This document shows positions 3,763-5,591 of a stretch of 5,591 nucleotides of DNA, in pieces. Numbering within the stretch: the stretch's first letter is position 1; each line of letters starts with the position of its first letter. The stretch comes from Treponema sp. (lineage in GTDB: Bacteria; Spirochaetota; Spirochaetia; Treponematales; Breznakiellaceae), in NCBI GenBank assembly GCA_009776715.1, contig WRNF01000127.1:458-6048 (forward strand), written 5' to 3'. The position numbers and the translations under genes were made by a program. The notes beneath the pieces are model-generated. The model did no database searches and was not told the DNA's origin. It saw only the letters and a list, made by a program, of their open reading frames with translations.

Positions 3763-5439
3763 CTATTCAGAACTGGAAGGCAATAACCCTTTACTTCCTA
3801 AAATACTTAGAGGAACAGCAACAGCCGCTACACCAAATAGAATCCCAACGATTAACCACGCTTTTCTCTTTTTATTATCTTTTTCTATAGATTTAAAGTT
3901 ATCAAATTTTCTCCATTTGGTGTTTGCTGTACCATTTCTTCCATAAATTCCTGCCTGCTTACCTGATTCTTTATAGAACTCCTCAAAGCCTACCCCGATT
4001 GCATTTTTCCCAAGACTGACATTTGCACCAATCATAACCTCGGTAACCTGCCAATGATCAATTGTTTCCCATTTATTGTGTACACTGTCGTATAATTTTG
4101 ATTTCCAAGGGCTGTAAAATGCTCCCGCCCCTATGGAAGTAACACTGTTCGGGAGAGTAACACGCCCAATCCCATAAACATAGGTATTTGAAGAACCATC
4201 AGAGGAATATTTAGTTTCCATCCAGCAGTTTTCAGCAAAGGCCCTGTCCCCAATGCGGGTAATGCCTTCAGGAATAGTTAAACTGCTCAGCTTTTTAGCA
4301 CGGAACGCTTCATTGCCAATGGCGGTAACCGGCCTGCTCCAATGCACGGCCGGAATAACAAGGCTGCTGTGTTTTTTTATTTCGTCGGATGGAAGCGACT
4401 GGCTAAATCCCAGCACAACGCCTTTATCTATTTCTAAAAAATAATTGTTGTTGGAAAATACCCTGTTCCCTATTACACAGTCTCTATTGGGAATGGTTGC
4501 ATCGCTTAGCCGGTTGCCGCTAAAAGCCTCATCTCCTATAAAAATAACACTATCGGGAATAGTTACACTGCTTATGCCGCGGCGTTGAAATCCCTCTTTC
4601 GCAATACTGGAAACACGTTCGCCCCATAGTTCAGCCGGTATGGCAAGAGTGCCTAACTCACGGCTGTTTGAGGCGGACCGTATGGCGCCGTTATAAATCG
4701 CGAAGTTTTTGCCTGCCTGCATTTGGCCGGCGCTAATGGGCTGTATCTGCGAAATACCCGCATCTTCAGGCGGCTTGCCGTTTATCGATGCTATGCGTAT
4801 GTTTAAATTGTCGGTGATGGCATGGGCGCTGACGCCGGTAAAACGAACAGCGGAAAATGCAGTCCCCGGCCCTTCAAGGCTGGTGCCGGAAAACCGGTAG
4901 CGGGAATCCATTTCCACCGTCTGCCGGCCTATTACCTGGCTTCTGTCATTGAGTACCTCAAAGGCTATGGAAATTGTGCCGCCCCAACTGCTGCTAAAGG
5001 GATTGTTGCCGCTTACCCCCTGCCTCGGCCAGCCGTCAAGCTCCCATTGCCGTGTTCGTCCAGTGGTCTGCAAACCGTCATAGACCGCCTGCACTGTCCG
5101 CTGCACCGATACCGGAAAGACCGCAAAGGTATGCAGGGCCGCCTCAATGTCCAGTTCCGTTGTTTCCCTGGCATAATCACGGGCAGATTCCCGCTCCTGA
5201 ATATTGGTGGTGTACCGGATAGTCCGCTGCGGGCTGGTGTTCCGCAGCATATTGTTCATTAAAGTTTCGGTTTCAGTAAGTTTGGCCACCCAATCGCTGC
5301 GCCAGGCAATGTCATTGCGGACATTCGCGCCGATGTTCCCGGTGGATATATTGGCGGACAATACATTGGTACGGCTGCTCAATTCCGGCAATGAAGCGTC
5401 AAAAGCTGCTGCCTGGAAAAAATAGGTAAGCCCCCGCAC
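3763..5439 (-). CDS. BspA-like leucine-rich-repeat protein with C-terminal membrane segment, probably 5'-truncated
   Basis: The 558-residue frame has three parts. Residues 1-240 are a region I do not recognise. Residues about 255-485 hold at least five LRR_5/BspA-type repeats of the form IG-AF...L-S-TIP: VTIPDS at 292, IGDEAF at 301, IGNEAF at 374, LTIPEG at 387, IGDRAF at 395, VTLPNS at 427, IGAGAF at 436. A tail with FYKESGKQAGIYGRNGT (488-504) is of a kind common in treponemal BspA proteins. Residues 527-547 are one hydrophobic segment preceded by basic residues, suggesting membrane anchoring. BspA proteins often act in adhesion. The GTG start at 5439 is doubtful: it has no ribosome binding site, there is no signal peptide, and protein-like sequence (HGWFTANAV) continues upstream in frame to a stop at 5475-5473, next to a CACGGATT repeat. 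The native N-terminus has probably been lost. The stop is TAG at 3765-3763. Confidence 0.8.
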   Translation of the reverse strand: MRGLTYFFQAAAFDASLPELSSRTNVLSANISTGNIGANVRNDIAWRSDWVAKLTETETLMNNMLRNTSPQRTIRYTTNIQERESARDYARETTELDIEAALHTFAVFPVSVQRTVQAVYDGLQTTGRTRQWELDGWPRQGVSGNNPFSSSWGGTISIAFEVLNDRSQVIGRQTVEMDSRYRFSGTSLEGPGTAFSAVRFTGVSAHAITDNLNIRIASINGKPPEDAGISQIQPISAGQMQAGKNFAIYNGAIRSASNSRELGTLAIPAELWGERVSSIAKEGFQRRGISSVTIPDSVIFIGDEAFSGNRLSDATIPNRDCVIGNRVFSNNNYFLEIDKGVVLGFSQSLPSDEIKKHSSLVIPAVHWSRPVTAIGNEAFRAKKLSSLTIPEGITRIGDRAFAENCWMETKYSSDGSSNTYVYGIGRVTLPNSVTSIGAGAFYSPWKSKLYDSVHNKWETIDHWQVTEVMIGANVSLGKNAIGVGFEEFYKESGKQAGIYGRNGTANTKWRKFDNFKSIEKDNKKRKAWLIVGILFGVAAVAVPLSILGSKGLLPSSSE

Positions 5440-5472
5440 AGCATTCGCTGTGAACCAACCATGAGGTAACTT
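5440..5472 (-). pseudogene. In-frame upstream extension of the BspA-like gene
   Basis: The frame of the BspA-like protein stays open for 11 more codons (KLPHGWFTANA, joining VRGLTYFF) without an ATG or other supported start, then meets TAA at 5475-5473. This looks like a continued coding remnant rather than a leader, and marks where the original gene was broken. Confidence 0.45.
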
Positions 5473-5484
5473 TTAAAGCTATAA

Positions 5485-5528
5485 AAAGGCCACGGATTAG
5501 CACAGATTTACACAGATTTACACAGAGG
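5485..5528. repeat. CACGGATT/CACAGATT interspersed repeat, copy 2
   Basis: AAAGGCCACGGATT (5485-5498) is identical to 3612-3625 in the same orientation. It continues as 10-bp units starting at 5491, 5501 and 5511 (CACGGATTAG, then CACAGATTTA twice), ending CACAGAGG. A further degenerate unit, TTTACACAGAATTT, follows near the window edge. No gene is visible from 5476 to 5591. Confidence 0.7.
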
Positions 5529-5591
5529 AATATAGATTTCTAGGACTGAAACCAAGAATAATCATCGGGTTTACACAGAATTTAAAAATAA

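Noticed and set aside
3681..3946. Plus-strand frames starting in the repeat region
   Set aside because: They are antisense to the 3' end of the BspA-like gene and begin inside the CACGGATT repeat or GGCACC palindrome.
4253..5425. Plus-strand frames opposite the BspA-like gene, the longest 146 codons
   Set aside because: The minus-strand frame has clear LRR_5 repeats and a membrane segment; the plus frames show none and have no ribosome binding sites.

Overview
The window looks like mobile-element-rich accessory DNA from a host-associated spirochaete, most likely a Treponema relative. The evidence is a BspA-type leucine-rich-repeat protein with a C-terminal membrane segment, a lipoprotein with a relaxed FAAC lipobox, AT-rich intergenic DNA and many short palindromes. 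The genus call is inference; no rRNA or housekeeping gene is present.

Layout. Positions 1-210 (+) are the 3' end of a gene whose last 69 residues are two near-identical 33-residue repeats. Positions 211-654 have no gene. They hold a large multi-hairpin structure (237-485) bounded by GCTTAAC and GTTAAGT, which fit the R'' and R' core boxes of an integron attC site, followed by a palindrome-rich promoter region. A short lipoprotein gene starts at 655 (+) and is cut off by an insertion sequence at 911-2711. That element has 31-bp inverted repeats and an apparently intact IS1634-type DDE transposase on the minus strand. Positions 2712-2995 are non-coding and contain a GGCACC palindrome and, on the minus strand, a second attC-like half-site directly after the next gene. 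Positions 2996-3604 (minus) are a dead toxin-antitoxin pair. The antitoxin (XRE/HigA type) is split by a 149-bp MITE-like element flanked by CTAG duplications, and only the last ~40 codons of the RelE/HigB-like toxin remain. Positions 3612-3734 contain a CACGGATT-type repeat and a perfect GGTGCC/GGCACC palindrome. Positions 3763-5439 (minus) encode the BspA-like protein, which appears to lack its true 5' end. A second CACGGATT repeat lies just upstream of it (5485-5528).

Interpretation. The two attC-like sites share a 24-nt block (20 identical) and each lies within about 20 nt of the stop codon of the preceding gene. This is the gene-then-attC order of integron cassettes, and toxin-antitoxin cassettes are common in sedentary chromosomal integrons. 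The best unifying reading is a decayed, rearranged fragment of a chromosomal integron cassette array, invaded by an IS1634-type element, a CTAG-targeting MITE and interspersed palindromic repeats. No integron integrase is present in the window, so this remains a hypothesis. Most genes here are partial or broken; only the transposase looks fully intact.
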